Source of the DNA: FEN-1139 sp964396375
GTDB lineage: Bacteria; Myxococcota_A; Polyangia; Polyangiales; Polyangiaceae
Direction of reading: 5' to 3'
NCBI GenBank assembly: GCA_964396375.1
Contig: CAYNEY010000024.1
Location: 1-64,000 of the forward strand
Length of the DNA: 64,000 bases
Under the pieces are notes generated by a model, which was not told where the DNA came from, made no database searches, and saw only the letters and a program-made list of their open reading frames with translations. A program made the position numbers and the translations under genes. How positions within the stretch are numbered: the first letter of the stretch is position 1; each line of letters opens with the position of its first letter. Below are positions 14,045 through 23,372 of this stretch, piece by piece.

Positions 14045-15172
14045 CTAACCCTCGACGTCGATTGGGATGTGGAGGCTTTCTCCCAAATCCGGCTCGAACA
14101 CCACGCTCACCGACACGGTCGAGGTATCTACCGCAATCTCGACCGAGGTGAACTCCGGTGCCACGGCAGCGCGCATCCACCCCTTCTTTCCTTCCGAGAG
14201 CGTCCGTTCCGTGGTGGGGATTGACACCCCGGCCAGCTCCTCGAACACCTCGCGCGCTCGAGCCCCCATCTCCTCGGCGCTTTGGAACCTCGACTCCTTC
14301 TCGAAAGAAAGGGCGCGGTCGACCAGCGACACTAACGCCGGGGAGGCGCTTGGGCACACGGAACCAAGTGACGGCGCAGGCTGCTTCATTGTCGCCAGCA
14401 AAACGTCGAGCTGATTCTTCGCCTGGTGTACGAAGCGACCGGAAATCGCGTAAAACAACATCGCTCCCACACCGTAGATGTCGCTCCTCCAATCGATGTC
14501 GTCACGTCGGGCGCGCGCCTGCTCGGGAGCCATATAGGGAACCGTTCCGAGCACCAGTCCATCGCGAGTCGGTTCGAGATCATGACCCTCAAGCACACGG
14601 GCTAGTCCGAAATCGAGCACTTTGATCCGTCCATCCCTGCAGACAAAGACATTTCCCGGCTTGATGTCCCGGTGGATTATCCCGCGACGGTGCGCTTGCC
14701 CGAGCGGCTCCAAGACCTGCTGTCCAATGAACACGATCTGCGCAAGGCTGAGCGAGCGCGACTGAATCCGCTCCAGGAATGACTCCCCCTCCAGGAGTTC
14801 CATGACGAGGTACACCCGACCGTCATCGGTGACTTCATCATCCAGGATCGCCACCACCCCTGGATGATCGATGTGGTTGGCGACGTATCCTTCGCGAAGG
14901 AAGCGCTCCCGAACCTCGGCAATCCGACTGTACTGGGGGCTGAGGAGCTTGATGGCTGCTCGCCGACCGTTGCGGTGAGTCGCGGCAAAGACGGTCGCCA
15001 TACCCCCCATCCCGATCAGACGCTCCAACATCCATTTTCCGGAGAGGGTTGAACCAACCAGCCGCTGTGCTTCGAGGTTCTGAGGGGCGCTCTCTATCAC
15101 TTCGTCAAGGATATTGGGGGAGCGCGTCTCCTGGGTCAAGCTCGGAAGGTCAGTCTCCCGAGTTTCGAGCAC
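14045..15172 (-). CDS. Hanks-type serine/threonine protein kinase, soluble
   Basis: The kinase domain has IGMGGMATV (glycine loop), AIKLL, IIHRDIKPGN, LDFGLA and MAPEQA, so all catalytic residues are present. The tail is about 80 residues and carries no membrane segment (ends VFEPDLGESLHIPIDVEG). I start it at GTG 15172; an ATG at 15244 would overlap the upstream lipoprotein gene by 95 bases in a stretch that follows that gene's coding pattern, and a TTG at 15139 with a GGAGA before it is also possible. It lies directly downstream of the SUMF1-like lipoprotein, suggesting a shared transcript. Confidence 0.82.
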   Translation of the reverse strand: MLETRETDLPSLTQETRSPNILDEVIESAPQNLEAQRLVGSTLSGKWMLERLIGMGGMATVFAATHRNGRRAAIKLLSPQYSRIAEVRERFLREGYVANHIDHPGVVAILDDEVTDDGRVYLVMELLEGESFLERIQSRSLSLAQIVFIGQQVLEPLGQAHRRGIIHRDIKPGNVFVCRDGRIKVLDFGLARVLEGHDLEPTRDGLVLGTVPYMAPEQARARRDDIDWRSDIYGVGAMLFYAISGRFVHQAKNQLDVLLATMKQPAPSLGSVCPSASPALVSLVDRALSFEKESRFQSAEEMGARAREVFEELAGVSIPTTERTLSEGKKGWMRAAVAPEFTSVEIAVDTSTVSVSVVFEPDLGESLHIPIDVEG

Positions 15173-16145
15173 AGCGGAAGCCGAGGGAATACGAGCGAAG
15201 GCTGGGTTCCGCGAAATCCCGTGAAGCCGAGCGCAGGTGTACATACGGATCTACCCAGCTGCCACCACGGACGGTGCGGGCTCGAAACGACGCGGAGGAG
15301 CCGATCACGTCAAGATCGTTGAAATACACATCACGATACACGGTCGCCGTCCACTCCGCCATCGAACCCACGAGATCCAGATGCCCCCAGCGGGCCTCTG
15401 CCTCGGGATAACTCCCGACCTTCGGGATATCACCCTCCATGCAAGAACTGTCACCATCGTGCAGGCACGAGAACGCCGCGTCAACGGGCGAGACCGGAAA
15501 CTCTGCGCCGTGTGGCAACACGCGCTCTTCATCCCCACCAGCCGCCGCGTACTCCCACTCCTGCTCCGAGGGGAGTCGCCCTTCATCCCAAATACAGAAC
15601 GCGTAGGCGAGAGGGAAGGACACGCAGTTGAGCGGGCGATTGTCCCGCGACGTCGGCGAACTCGTGTAGGTGGCCACCAGATCATCACAGTGAAGCGAGG
15701 CAACCAGCTCCTGCTCGTCGTCGGGCAGCTCGGCGTCCCATTCTTCACTCCAGCCAGGGAGGGTACCGTCCGTGGAGTTTCCGCTACCCGGCTCGGGTCG
15801 CCAACCAGCAGCGTAGGCGCCCACGAATTTGCGAAACCGCGCCACAGTGACCTCATAGCGCTCGAGGAAGAAGTCGTTCACCTCGACTGTGCCCCCCCTA
15901 TCCTCATCGACAGCGAACGCCTCGAGCTGCCCACCGACTTGCGAGAGTTCGTCTCCCATCACCACTTCACCGCCTGGTACGGCCAAAGCGGTGCAGCAAC
16001 TCTCTCGGTCGCTGCCGCACAAGGGACCGTTCTCGCAGGAGGGGAACGGTGAGGTCGCGTCCACGCCGAGATCTACCTCGTCGTCACTTGCGCACGACAC
16101 TGCCAGAAGCACGCTCAACCACAGGCCCACTTGTGTCCGATCCAT
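15150..16145 (-). CDS. SUMF1/FGE-sulfatase-domain lipoprotein
   Basis: A 331-residue protein with a lipoprotein signal (WLSVLLAVSC, Cys18) and then a formylglycine-generating-enzyme fold: FFLERYEVTVARFRKFVGAY, NRPLNCVSFPLAYAFCIW, GRLPSEQEWEYAA, GHLDLVGSMAEWTA, VRGGSW and LGFRCAR. The catalytic Cys pair of true FGE (in the C-terminal R-C-A-x-N context) is not clearly conserved. In myxobacteria most such domains are kinase-linked or ligand-binding proteins rather than sulfatase activators. Exported and membrane-anchored, next to a Ser/Thr kinase. Confidence 0.85.
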   Translation of the reverse strand: MDRTQVGLWLSVLLAVSCASDDEVDLGVDATSPFPSCENGPLCGSDRESCCTALAVPGGEVVMGDELSQVGGQLEAFAVDEDRGGTVEVNDFFLERYEVTVARFRKFVGAYAAGWRPEPGSGNSTDGTLPGWSEEWDAELPDDEQELVASLHCDDLVATYTSSPTSRDNRPLNCVSFPLAYAFCIWDEGRLPSEQEWEYAAAGGDEERVLPHGAEFPVSPVDAAFSCLHDGDSSCMEGDIPKVGSYPEAEARWGHLDLVGSMAEWTATVYRDVYFNDLDVIGSSASFRARTVRGGSWVDPYVHLRSASRDFAEPSLRSYSLGFRCARNSGD

Positions 16146-16362
16146 CAGGATGCCTCATCGTCGCTGCCGTCCCATCGCGAGACCGCAGGTGTAGCTCGAC
16201 TCCTGCTCGCATGTCTGCCCCCACGAAGTCAACCGCGTCGGACCGACCAGTCAGCAATTCCACAAGTTCCCGGCGTTTCCCGGGAGTTCCCGTATCGTGG
16301 CCTACCCCTCCACCGATGGACGGCCGGCCTGGACCAGCCGGAAAAAGTGCTACGACGTCCGG

Positions 16363-17106
16363 GTGCTGATCCTTGGCCTCGACACGTCCTCTCTCCGCGC
16401 ATCAGTCGCGCTTCTGCGCGACGGCGCTCTGCTTTCCCACCTGAAGCATGAGGAGCTGAATCGCCACAGCGAGCGGCTGAAGGGCATGCTGGAGACCCTC
16501 CTCGATGACACTGGGGTCAAGCTCGAGGAGCTCTCTGCCATCGCAGTTGGCGTGGGTCCCGGCTCGTTCACGGGGCTTCGCGTGGGACTTGCCTTCGCCG
16601 AAGGTCTGGCCCTCGGCCTCGGCATCCCACTTCTGGGGGTGGACTCGATGCGCGCCATGGCCGCGATGGCCGAGGCCACCTCGGTGAAACGAGTCTGGTG
16701 TGCGATCGATGCCCGGCGCAATGAGGTCTTTCTGGCATGTTACGGCCACGATGGCCGCACCTTCGTCAAGCCTTGTGCGGTCGCAAGCGAGGTTGCAAAC
16801 ACCTGGATTGCAACAGAAGATCGGGTATTGGGCCCTGAGGGGGAACGGGTGGTGGTCGGACAGGTCGCCGAAACGCTGGCCCTCTCTCCCGCACATTGGG
16901 CTGAGCCCTCAGCGCTGCCTGATGCCCGTGGCATCGTGCGGCTGGCCTGGGCCGGACACACCCGGGAAGCGAAACCTGTCTACGTTCGCGAACCAGACGC
17001 CATTGTCCCGAATCTTGCCCCATCACCATTCGACTCGCCGCCCGGCGCGGGGGGATCAGAGGCATCCGCTGCCGATTCATCGCTTTCCCACCTTGGCTCG
17101 GGTTAG
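16363..17106 (+). CDS. tsaB: tRNA threonylcarbamoyladenosine biosynthesis protein TsaB
   Basis: About 247 residues from the GTG at 16363 (VLILGLDTSSL); the ATG at 16297 would add 22 residues with no family match. The ASKHA-fold start LGLDTS, the GVGPGSFTGLRVGLAFAEGLA signature near residue 75 and the LLGVDSM block are diagnostic of TsaB/YeaZ, the scaffold for TsaD in t6A37 tRNA modification. The C-terminal 40 residues are Ser/Gly-rich and unusual. It is the first gene of a run of five plus-strand genes. Confidence 0.9.
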   Translation: MLILGLDTSSLRASVALLRDGALLSHLKHEELNRHSERLKGMLETLLDDTGVKLEELSAIAVGVGPGSFTGLRVGLAFAEGLALGLGIPLLGVDSMRAMAAMAEATSVKRVWCAIDARRNEVFLACYGHDGRTFVKPCAVASEVANTWIATEDRVLGPEGERVVVGQVAETLALSPAHWAEPSALPDARGIVRLAWAGHTREAKPVYVREPDAIVPNLAPSPFDSPPGAGGSEASAADSSLSHLGSG

Positions 17107-17119
17107 GCTTCGCTCCGGC

Positions 17120-17830
17120 ATGCCTCCTTCTGACAGCGATCCCCAGCCGACCGAGCAACTCGCTAGCGAGTTTGGTCGTCATTTCTCCTCGGGAGAGGTG
17201 ATTTACACTGAGGGTGACAGCGCCCGGGAAGCTTTCTTACTCCAGCTTGGGCGAATCCGCCTCCTCAAGCGGGTCAGTGGTCGCGAGCGCAACCTACGCA
17301 TCATCAAGGCGGGAGATCTCTTCGGTGAGAGCGGGTTGATGCCACAAGCGGAGCGGACCGAAACGGCCGTAGCCATGTCGGATGGCCTCCTCTTGGTCCT
17401 TGGCCAGCCGACCCTGGAGGGTGTGCTGGCCCGTCACCCCGCCATGGGTCTTCGCGTGATCCGACAGCTAGTGACAAGATTGCGCGATGCCGAGGATCGG
17501 ATCGAGGTGGGGATGCTCCACGACAGCCGGTCCAAAGTGGTGCTCGCACTCCTGCGACTGGCGCAGCACAATCGCGCGCTCAGCCAGGTCACCAGCACCA
17601 GAAGCCTGGAGCTCGTCTTGTCGCCAATGGATCTCTCCACTCGGGTGGGCCTGGATGTCGATACCGTCAAGCGCACGGTTCAGGAGCTTCGCGAAGCCGG
17701 ACATCTCCAAATCATCGGCGACCGAGTTGCCATCCCGGATCTCGAGACCCTGCGGGAACTCTACGCTCTGTTCGGCGTCCGAGATCAGATCGTGGGGCTG
17801 AATCGTCCAGGAGGCTCGAACTCACCGTGA
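17120..17830 (+). CDS. Crp/Fnr-family transcription regulator
   Basis: A 236-residue protein. The cyclic-nucleotide-binding beta-roll is at 15-120 (FSSGEVIYTEGDSAREAFLLQ, then GDLFGESGLM with the PBC-like Glu), followed by a dimer helix and a C-terminal winged helix (LSTRVGLDVDTVKRTVQELREAGHLQI). The phosphate-binding Arg-Ser pair is replaced by QAERTETA, so the natural ligand may not be cAMP. It lies 13 bases after tsaB and its stop overlaps the next start (GTGA at 17827-17830). Confidence 0.88.
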   Translation: MPPSDSDPQPTEQLASEFGRHFSSGEVIYTEGDSAREAFLLQLGRIRLLKRVSGRERNLRIIKAGDLFGESGLMPQAERTETAVAMSDGLLLVLGQPTLEGVLARHPAMGLRVIRQLVTRLRDAEDRIEVGMLHDSRSKVVLALLRLAQHNRALSQVTSTRSLELVLSPMDLSTRVGLDVDTVKRTVQELREAGHLQIIGDRVAIPDLETLRELYALFGVRDQIVGLNRPGGSNSP

Positions 17831-18636
17831 TCCCCCTGCCGAGGCCGATACCGCGCTGTCTTCGTGCCTGCCTGGTCGCAGCCGGCTGCCTGGGCTGTGC
17901 GGCGTCCCAGACGGAACCCGTTGGAAACCCCGAGCAACAGAGCGACGCGGAGTACGATCTTGGGCGCGACGCCTGGCTCCGCCAGGGAAAAGCTCGGGAG
18001 GGCCTCGCCCATGTCCTTGCCTCCCTCGAGAAAAACCCTGAGAACTCCGACGCTCACCATCTCGCAGCCCTGATTTTTCTGGACCTGTGCCAGAAAGGAG
18101 GCGACGCCTGCCGACTGCCCGACGCTGAGCGCCACGCCCGCCAAGCGCTCGAACTCCGTTCGGATTTCCGTGAGGCGCGAAACACTCTGGGCGTGGTGCT
18201 CATTCATGCAAAACGGCCAGCCGATGCTCTTGTGGTACTGCAGCCGTTGACTGAGGACATACTCTACACCACCCCAGAGAACGCCTACGGCAACCTGGGT
18301 TGGGCGTTTCTTGAGCTTGGACGCCTCGATGAGGCCAAGGACGCTCTCGAGAGAGCGGTAGCGGCCCAACCCCGCTTCTGTGTCGGGTTCTACCGTCTTG
18401 GCCTCGTTCACGAGCAGAAGCGGCAGTTCGAGGCGGCGCGCGAGGCCTTCTCCCGCGCTCTCACGGCCGATCCCAAGTGTGCAGGGCTGCAGGACGCGAT
18501 TCTGGGACGGGCCAGGGCGCTGCTCAGCCTTGGTCGCCCAGACCAGGCACGCGAGGATCTTCATCTGTGCACGCGGCTCGCACGGGACTCGAAGACCGGG
18601 AAAGATTGCGGATCCATCCTCCGCAAACTGAAGTAG
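17827..18636 (+). CDS. TPR-repeat lipoprotein
   Basis: The 269-residue protein starts at a GTG in a 4-base overlap. It has a signal peptide with a lipobox-like AAGCLGC near residue 24. At least four TPR units follow (NPENSDAHHLAALIF; EARNTLGVVLIHAKRP; AYGNLGWAFLELGRLDEA; GFYRLGLVHEQKRQFEAA). This resembles the PilF/PilW pilotin type. Probable outer-membrane assembly adaptor, though the partner is not evident. Confidence 0.8.
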   Translation: MIPLPRPIPRCLRACLVAAGCLGCAASQTEPVGNPEQQSDAEYDLGRDAWLRQGKAREGLAHVLASLEKNPENSDAHHLAALIFLDLCQKGGDACRLPDAERHARQALELRSDFREARNTLGVVLIHAKRPADALVVLQPLTEDILYTTPENAYGNLGWAFLELGRLDEAKDALERAVAAQPRFCVGFYRLGLVHEQKRQFEAAREAFSRALTADPKCAGLQDAILGRARALLSLGRPDQAREDLHLCTRLARDSKTGKDCGSILRKLK

Positions 18637-18649
18637 TCTCGGGTCCCCC

Positions 18650-19078
18650 ATGGATTCCGTCGGTCAATACCTCCGTGAACAGCGGGAGGCGAAGGGTATG
18701 AGCCTCGAAGAAGTCGCGCGCGCCACCCGCGTTCCGCTGGCAAGCGTCGAGCGGCTGGAATCCGATCAGTTCGACGAACTCCCCGGCGAGGTATTCGTGC
18801 GGGGCTTCATCAAATCTTACGCACGAGCGCTTGGTCTCGACGCTGACGATGTGCTCGCGCGGTACACGGCCAATCGCCGCATCGCTTGGGTGACGCCACT
18901 TCCCATCACCAGTCCGACTCGCCCTGCCCGCTCACGACGCTACGGCGTGGCTATCGCCTTCGTGTTGCTCTTGATCCTGTTCACCCTAGCCCTCAGCATC
19001 GTGTTGAAACCGCGCGGTGACGATCTGCCCCAGGAACTCAGCATCGTCGGTGGTCACACGTCGGCCCCGGTTTGCTGA
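18650..19078 (+). CDS. RodZ-like helix-turn-helix membrane protein
   Basis: A 142-residue protein. The N-terminal HTH_25 domain (YLREQREAKGMSLEEVARATRV, FVRGFIKSYARALGLD) is followed by a Pro/Arg linker and one membrane helix (GVAIAFVLLLILFTLALSIV). The periplasmic beta domain of RodZ is reduced to about 20 residues. RodZ proteins link MreB to the envelope. Thirteen bases after the TPR lipoprotein gene. Confidence 0.8.
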   Translation: MDSVGQYLREQREAKGMSLEEVARATRVPLASVERLESDQFDELPGEVFVRGFIKSYARALGLDADDVLARYTANRRIAWVTPLPITSPTRPARSRRYGVAIAFVLLLILFTLALSIVLKPRGDDLPQELSIVGGHTSAPVC

Positions 19079-19120
19079 ACCAAGACGACCATCCGCCGAT
19101 GGTGCTGGACCTCGGTCGCC

Positions 19121-19840
19121 ATGACTGAATCCTCCCGGTCGGTGCGCGGTCTCCTCTTACGACGAGTCGACTATCGTGATGCAGACCTGATCGTCACCTT
19201 GTTTACAGAGACGCTCGGACAGATCTCGGCGCTGGCGCGCGGTGCGAGAAGCAGCCGTCGCCGCTTCGGTGGCGCGCTCGAAACCTTCGCAACCGTCGCG
19301 GTCGTGCTTCATCCTCCCCGCACTTCCGAGCTGTTTCGACTCGAAAGCGCCGATCTCGAAACCAGTCGCCTCGCCCTCGTCGGACGGACAGAGTTACTCG
19401 CCGTGGCGGGTCGCGCGCTCGTGTGGCTGCGCCGCGCACTGCCACCTCGGGTGCCCGAGCCACGGCTTTTTTCCATTACCATCAGCTTCCTCGACCAGCT
19501 GGAGCAATCGTCGGGGGCATCCAGCGCACTGGCCCAGCCTAGTCTCGCCGAGTTCGGCCTTGTGCTGCTCGAGCACCTCGGATGGGGTCTTGAGCTTCTG
19601 TGCTGCGTGCGCTGCGGGAAACGCTGTCCTGAACATAAGAGCGCTCGTCTCGACCCAAAGAGTGGAGGACTCGTCTGTCACCAGTGTGGCATCGGCCCCG
19701 TGTGTCTCACCGCCACCCTGCGACACCGGATGCGAGCCGTGCTGGGGGGTGCGACTATGGTCCTCACCGCAACCGAAGCCGACCTGGTCCTAGAACTCGT
19801 CGAGTCCACACTGGCGCTGCACGCCGGTCTAAAAGCCTGA
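19121..19840 (+). CDS. recO: DNA repair protein RecO
   Basis: A 239-residue protein. The N-terminal OB fold (VRGLLLRRVDYRDADLIVTLFTETLG, ISALARGARSS) and a C-x2-C...C-x2-C zinc finger (CVRCGK near 165, CHQCG near 186) in the helical C-terminal half are diagnostic. RecO loads RecA with RecR at gaps. Last of the tsaB-recO run. Confidence 0.92.
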   Translation: MTESSRSVRGLLLRRVDYRDADLIVTLFTETLGQISALARGARSSRRRFGGALETFATVAVVLHPPRTSELFRLESADLETSRLALVGRTELLAVAGRALVWLRRALPPRVPEPRLFSITISFLDQLEQSSGASSALAQPSLAEFGLVLLEHLGWGLELLCCVRCGKRCPEHKSARLDPKSGGLVCHQCGIGPVCLTATLRHRMRAVLGGATMVLTATEADLVLELVESTLALHAGLKA

Positions 19841-19854
19841 TGTGATCGGTCTAG

Positions 19855-20793
19855 CTACGACCGACTCTTCGACACCACACGATTGCGTCCCGAGTTCTTC
19901 GCCAGATACAGACAGCGGTCAGCTTCTTTCACCAAATCCTCAGTGCTGGGCTCGGCACTTTGGGAGAGCGTCGCGCATCCAACACTGATCGTGACTCGAA
20001 TCGTGGCTTCACCGGTGTCGATAGTGAGACACTCCACGGCCTCGCGCACCCTTTCTGCCACACTCTGCGCTTGAGTCTCATCGGTTGTGCGCAGGATGAC
20101 GGAGAACTCCTCTCCACCATACCTGCAAAACACGTCCTCGCTCCGCAACCCGCGCTGGATCGTCTGGGCAAGCTCCCTCAGCACCACATCCCCGATCTGG
20201 TGACCATACGTGTCGTTGATCTGCTTGAAATGGTCGATGTCGATCATCAGCAAGCTGAGCTCAACATCGTGGCGCCTCGCGTAAGCAAACTCAGTCATCA
20301 ATCGGGTGTCGAAATACTCCCGATTTCTCGCCTCGGTAAGGGCGTCGGTGACACTGGTCCGATACAGGTGCTGGAGCATCGCCTCCTGATTACTGTCCGT
20401 GACCGAGTACCGAAACAAAATGTTCGGTCCGAGTTGGATCACATCACCATCGTGCAAGGTGCGCCGGGTGATCCGCTCGCGCTCCACGTAGGTACCGTTG
20501 GCTGAGCCCAAGTCCTCAATCACATGAGCCTGATCTTGCCAGACGATCCGCGCATGCTGACGGCTGATGCCGGGATCCATCAGGATCAGCCCTGATGTTG
20601 GCTGTCGACCGATCGATAGTTCGGTGTCTTCCAAGTTGATGACCTGACCGATTTCATCCCCCCCGATCCGCACCAGGAGATAACGCTGGAGCGCGACCTC
20701 TGTGCTGGCGGCTCGAAGCTTGGCGAGGCTGAGGATCGCCGTACTGTCATCATCTTCCACAGCGTCGAGCAGGTCGTTGGGATCAGGTGCCAC
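19855..20793 (-). CDS. FHA-GGDEF diguanylate cyclase
   Basis: About 312 residues from GTG 20793; longer frames upstream run into the murJ promoter region. The FHA domain (IGRQPTSGLILMDPGISRQH; DLGSANGTYV) binds phosphothreonine. The GGDEF domain has LLMIDIDHFKQIND and an intact GGEEF active site (RYGGEEF), so c-di-GMP synthesis is expected. An R-x-x-D inhibitory site is not seen before GGEEF. The FHA domain ties its output to Ser/Thr kinases like those encoded elsewhere in this window. Confidence 0.9.
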   Translation of the reverse strand: MAPDPNDLLDAVEDDDSTAILSLAKLRAASTEVALQRYLLVRIGGDEIGQVINLEDTELSIGRQPTSGLILMDPGISRQHARIVWQDQAHVIEDLGSANGTYVERERITRRTLHDGDVIQLGPNILFRYSVTDSNQEAMLQHLYRTSVTDALTEARNREYFDTRLMTEFAYARRHDVELSLLMIDIDHFKQINDTYGHQIGDVVLRELAQTIQRGLRSEDVFCRYGGEEFSVILRTTDETQAQSVAERVREAVECLTIDTGEATIRVTISVGCATLSQSAEPSTEDLVKEADRCLYLAKNSGRNRVVSKSRS

Positions 20794-20948
20794 GCTTATA
20801 GTTATTCTAACACGCCGAGCGCAGATCCCACCGGTTACTTCGCCCCCACCAACCCTGCGCCGCACAATTCGGCAGGATCTTCGGCCTTTCGCCCGGCCCC
20901 CTGCCCGAACCAAAGGGAATTCGCCAGCTGCGTACGCAACGGACGACC
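20794..20948. promoter_or_regulatory. divergent control region, FHA-GGDEF / murJ
   Basis: A 155-bp gap. An A/T-rich patch directly upstream of the GTG at 20793 reads, on the minus strand, TTAGAAT then CTATAAG, which look like overlapping -10 boxes and would leave almost no leader. No clear promoter is visible toward murJ. Confidence 0.3.
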
Positions 20949-22646
20949 ATGGTGCGAAATGCGGTCTTCGCGCCATGGACGCGGTATCAACCGGACTCCG
21001 TGTCCCCACAGGCCTCCGCCTCCACGCCCACTCCCGATCACCCTCCCGCCACGCGGACCGTGGGGGAAGAGGAGCGGCAACAGCTCGCGAGACGAGCCGG
21101 GATCGTCGGACTTGGCACCTTGGCGAGCCGGCTCTTGGGGCTAGTGCGCGACCAGGTGATCGCTGCCCTCTTCACCCGAGCGGCCACCGACGCCTTCTTC
21201 GTGGCCTTCACGATCCCGAATGTGCTCCGGCAACTGGTGGCAGAAGGCGCGGTTCAGACCGCGGTGCTCCCAGTCCTCGAAACCACCAAGGAGAAGGACG
21301 GTCCCGAGGCAGCCCGACACGCATTTGCATGCCTGCGAGGGCTCTCGCTGATCGTGCTTTCAATTTTGACCGTGCTCGGTGTCCTGGGAGCACCCTACTT
21401 GGTCGAGTTGTTCGCGGGTGGCTACCGCGAGCAACCCGGGCAGTTCGAGCGCACGGTGACGCTCACACGCGCTCTCTTCCCATACATCTTCTTCATGGGC
21501 ACGGCTGCCCTCGGTGTCGCCGCGTTGAACATCCATCGGCGCTTCGTGGTGACCTCGTTCGCCCCCGGCCTGCTCAACGTCGCGTTCGTGCTCGGTGCGC
21601 TCCTGCTGAGCGGTCCGCTGCTGGCAAATGGGGCGGATCCGGTACTCTCGCTAGCGGTCGGCGCATTGACTGGGGGGTTACTGCAGGTTCTCGCGCAGTG
21701 GCCCAGCCTCGCGCACATCGGATACTTGACCGTGCCACGCATCACCCTCTCCCACCCGGCGGTGCGGGAGGTGTGGCGACGGATGGGGCCAACACTTTTT
21801 GGGATCGGCATCTACTACGTCGACGTTGTCCTGGCGCGCCGGTTTCTGTCAGAGCTTGGTCTCGGAGCACAGAGCTACTTCGGGTGGGCGCTTCGACTCT
21901 GCGACTTCCCTCAAGGGATCTTCGTGATGGCGTTGCAGACTGCCACCCTACCCAGCTTGACCCGTCTGGTGGCACGCGGTGATCTGGAAGAGGTGAAGAA
22001 GACCTTCTGTTACGCGATGCGTCTGACCCTGTTCGTCGCCATTCCCTCCACTTTGTTGTTCGTGAGCCTGGCTGAACCCATCACCGCATTGGTCTTCCAG
22101 CGCGGCCATTTCGATGCTCTCAGTGTCCGGGAGACCGCGCGCGCACTCACCGCGCAGGGCGCCGGGATTTGGATGGTGGCAGCGGTCCGACAGCTGGTAT
22201 CGGTCTTCTACGCCTTCGGTGACACCCGCACTCCAGTCCGGATCGCCGCCACCGATCTGGCGGTCTTCGTCACACTCTCTCTCACGCTCCGCAACCTGGG
22301 CCACGTCGGCGTCAGCATCGCGGTCACCGGCGCTAGTCTGACACAGATGGCTCTGCTCTTCTGGCGCGCCGAACGGCGCCTACCAGGGATGCTTTCCCGT
22401 GAACTGTTGGGTTCGACGGCGCGCACGCTCGGGGCGGGACTGATCGCTTCACTTGCCGGTTTGGCAAGCAGCTCGGTGCTGGCTCCGCTCGCACAAAACC
22501 AACTGGGACGGGTAACGCACGGGCTACTCGCCGTGCTCAGCTTCGGCGGAACATTTTTGATCGCTGCTTGGCTGCTCCGACACCCGGAACTGCTGGCGCT
22601 GATCGGAGGCTTGCGCCGTCGGCTCAATCGACCGCTGCGCCCGTGA
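20949..22646 (+). CDS. murJ: lipid II flippase MurJ
   Basis: A 565-residue protein with the MurJ/MviN start (GLGTLASRLLGLVRDQVIAA) and about 14 membrane helices. The Ser/Arg-rich family signature TDAFFVAFTIPNVLRQLVAEGA is near residue 85, and PQGIFVMALQTATLPSL near 320. It moves lipid II across the inner membrane for peptidoglycan synthesis. The N-terminal 40 residues are poorly conserved, so the true start may be further in. The last 123 bases are antisense to the next gene. Confidence 0.92.
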   Translation: MVRNAVFAPWTRYQPDSVSPQASASTPTPDHPPATRTVGEEERQQLARRAGIVGLGTLASRLLGLVRDQVIAALFTRAATDAFFVAFTIPNVLRQLVAEGAVQTAVLPVLETTKEKDGPEAARHAFACLRGLSLIVLSILTVLGVLGAPYLVELFAGGYREQPGQFERTVTLTRALFPYIFFMGTAALGVAALNIHRRFVVTSFAPGLLNVAFVLGALLLSGPLLANGADPVLSLAVGALTGGLLQVLAQWPSLAHIGYLTVPRITLSHPAVREVWRRMGPTLFGIGIYYVDVVLARRFLSELGLGAQSYFGWALRLCDFPQGIFVMALQTATLPSLTRLVARGDLEEVKKTFCYAMRLTLFVAIPSTLLFVSLAEPITALVFQRGHFDALSVRETARALTAQGAGIWMVAAVRQLVSVFYAFGDTRTPVRIAATDLAVFVTLSLTLRNLGHVGVSIAVTGASLTQMALLFWRAERRLPGMLSRELLGSTARTLGAGLIASLAGLASSSVLAPLAQNQLGRVTHGLLAVLSFGGTFLIAAWLLRHPELLALIGGLRRRLNRPLRP

Positions 22647-23372
22647 AGCTTGATAGGCGGACAAGATGGGTGTCCGGGCGCAGTGCGGGAGGCGCTCGAC
22701 GGTGATCCTCAGAACCGCACGGGAGAGCCGCGCCACCTCAGCCTCCAGCAAACCGAGCGTCACTGTGGGAGACTCGGTCACGAGTTCGCGCAACGCCCAG
22801 CCCACCGCGGTCACAAGCTCACGATCCCTAACCCGACCGAGCGCACAACAGAGTTCCACCAGCTGCGGTCGCTCGGTGGCGATCAGGGTCGGCGCTGCGG
22901 TGACGAGTCCGACCAACGTCACCAACCCGAATCGAATGAAGGGCACCTGGGCACCTCCGCACCACACCCGAAGCATTCGAAGAGCCAAACCGGGTTCGGC
23001 ATCCGCCAGCGTGGGCACAGCAACCAGAAGTGCGAGCGCATCCCGCGGATTGCGGGGAATGGCGGGACCAAGCGCCCAGGGTAGCACTCGCTCGAGGAGT
23101 TCAGGGGCGATCGGGCCCACGCTGCAACCACCCAGCAAGAGTTCGGGCAAGCCCAGCACGAGGGGCATTGGGTCACGTTCGAGGAGGGACTCCACCAGCT
23201 GCTCGGGGTCCCAACGTGCTAGATGGTCGAGGCCATGCTCAACCAGGACCATACAGGTCTCGGCTCGAAAGATCTCTCGTGGAGCCGAAAGAGACCAGCT
23301 GAACTGCGGATCGTCCAGAAGAGCCTCGAGGCGGAGCTCGAGCTCGAGGAGCACAGCCGGCACATCGACCAT
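22524..23372 (-). CDS. AlkD-like HEAT-repeat protein
   Basis: About 282 residues from the ATG at 23372. The helical pairs and the block TAVGWALRELVTE...LEAEVARLSRAVLRITVERLP resemble the DNA alkylation-repair (AlkD) HEAT family, whose members bind damaged DNA. The Asp/Trp catalytic pair of AlkD cannot be placed with confidence. The last 40 residues are polar, low-complexity and overlap murJ on the opposite strand. Confidence 0.5.
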   Translation of the reverse strand: MVDVPAVLLELELRLEALLDDPQFSWSLSAPREIFRAETCMVLVEHGLDHLARWDPEQLVESLLERDPMPLVLGLPELLLGGCSVGPIAPELLERVLPWALGPAIPRNPRDALALLVAVPTLADAEPGLALRMLRVWCGGAQVPFIRFGLVTLVGLVTAAPTLIATERPQLVELCCALGRVRDRELVTAVGWALRELVTESPTVTLGLLEAEVARLSRAVLRITVERLPHCARTPILSAYQASRAQRSIEPTAQASDQRQQFRVSEQPSSDQKCSAEAEHGE

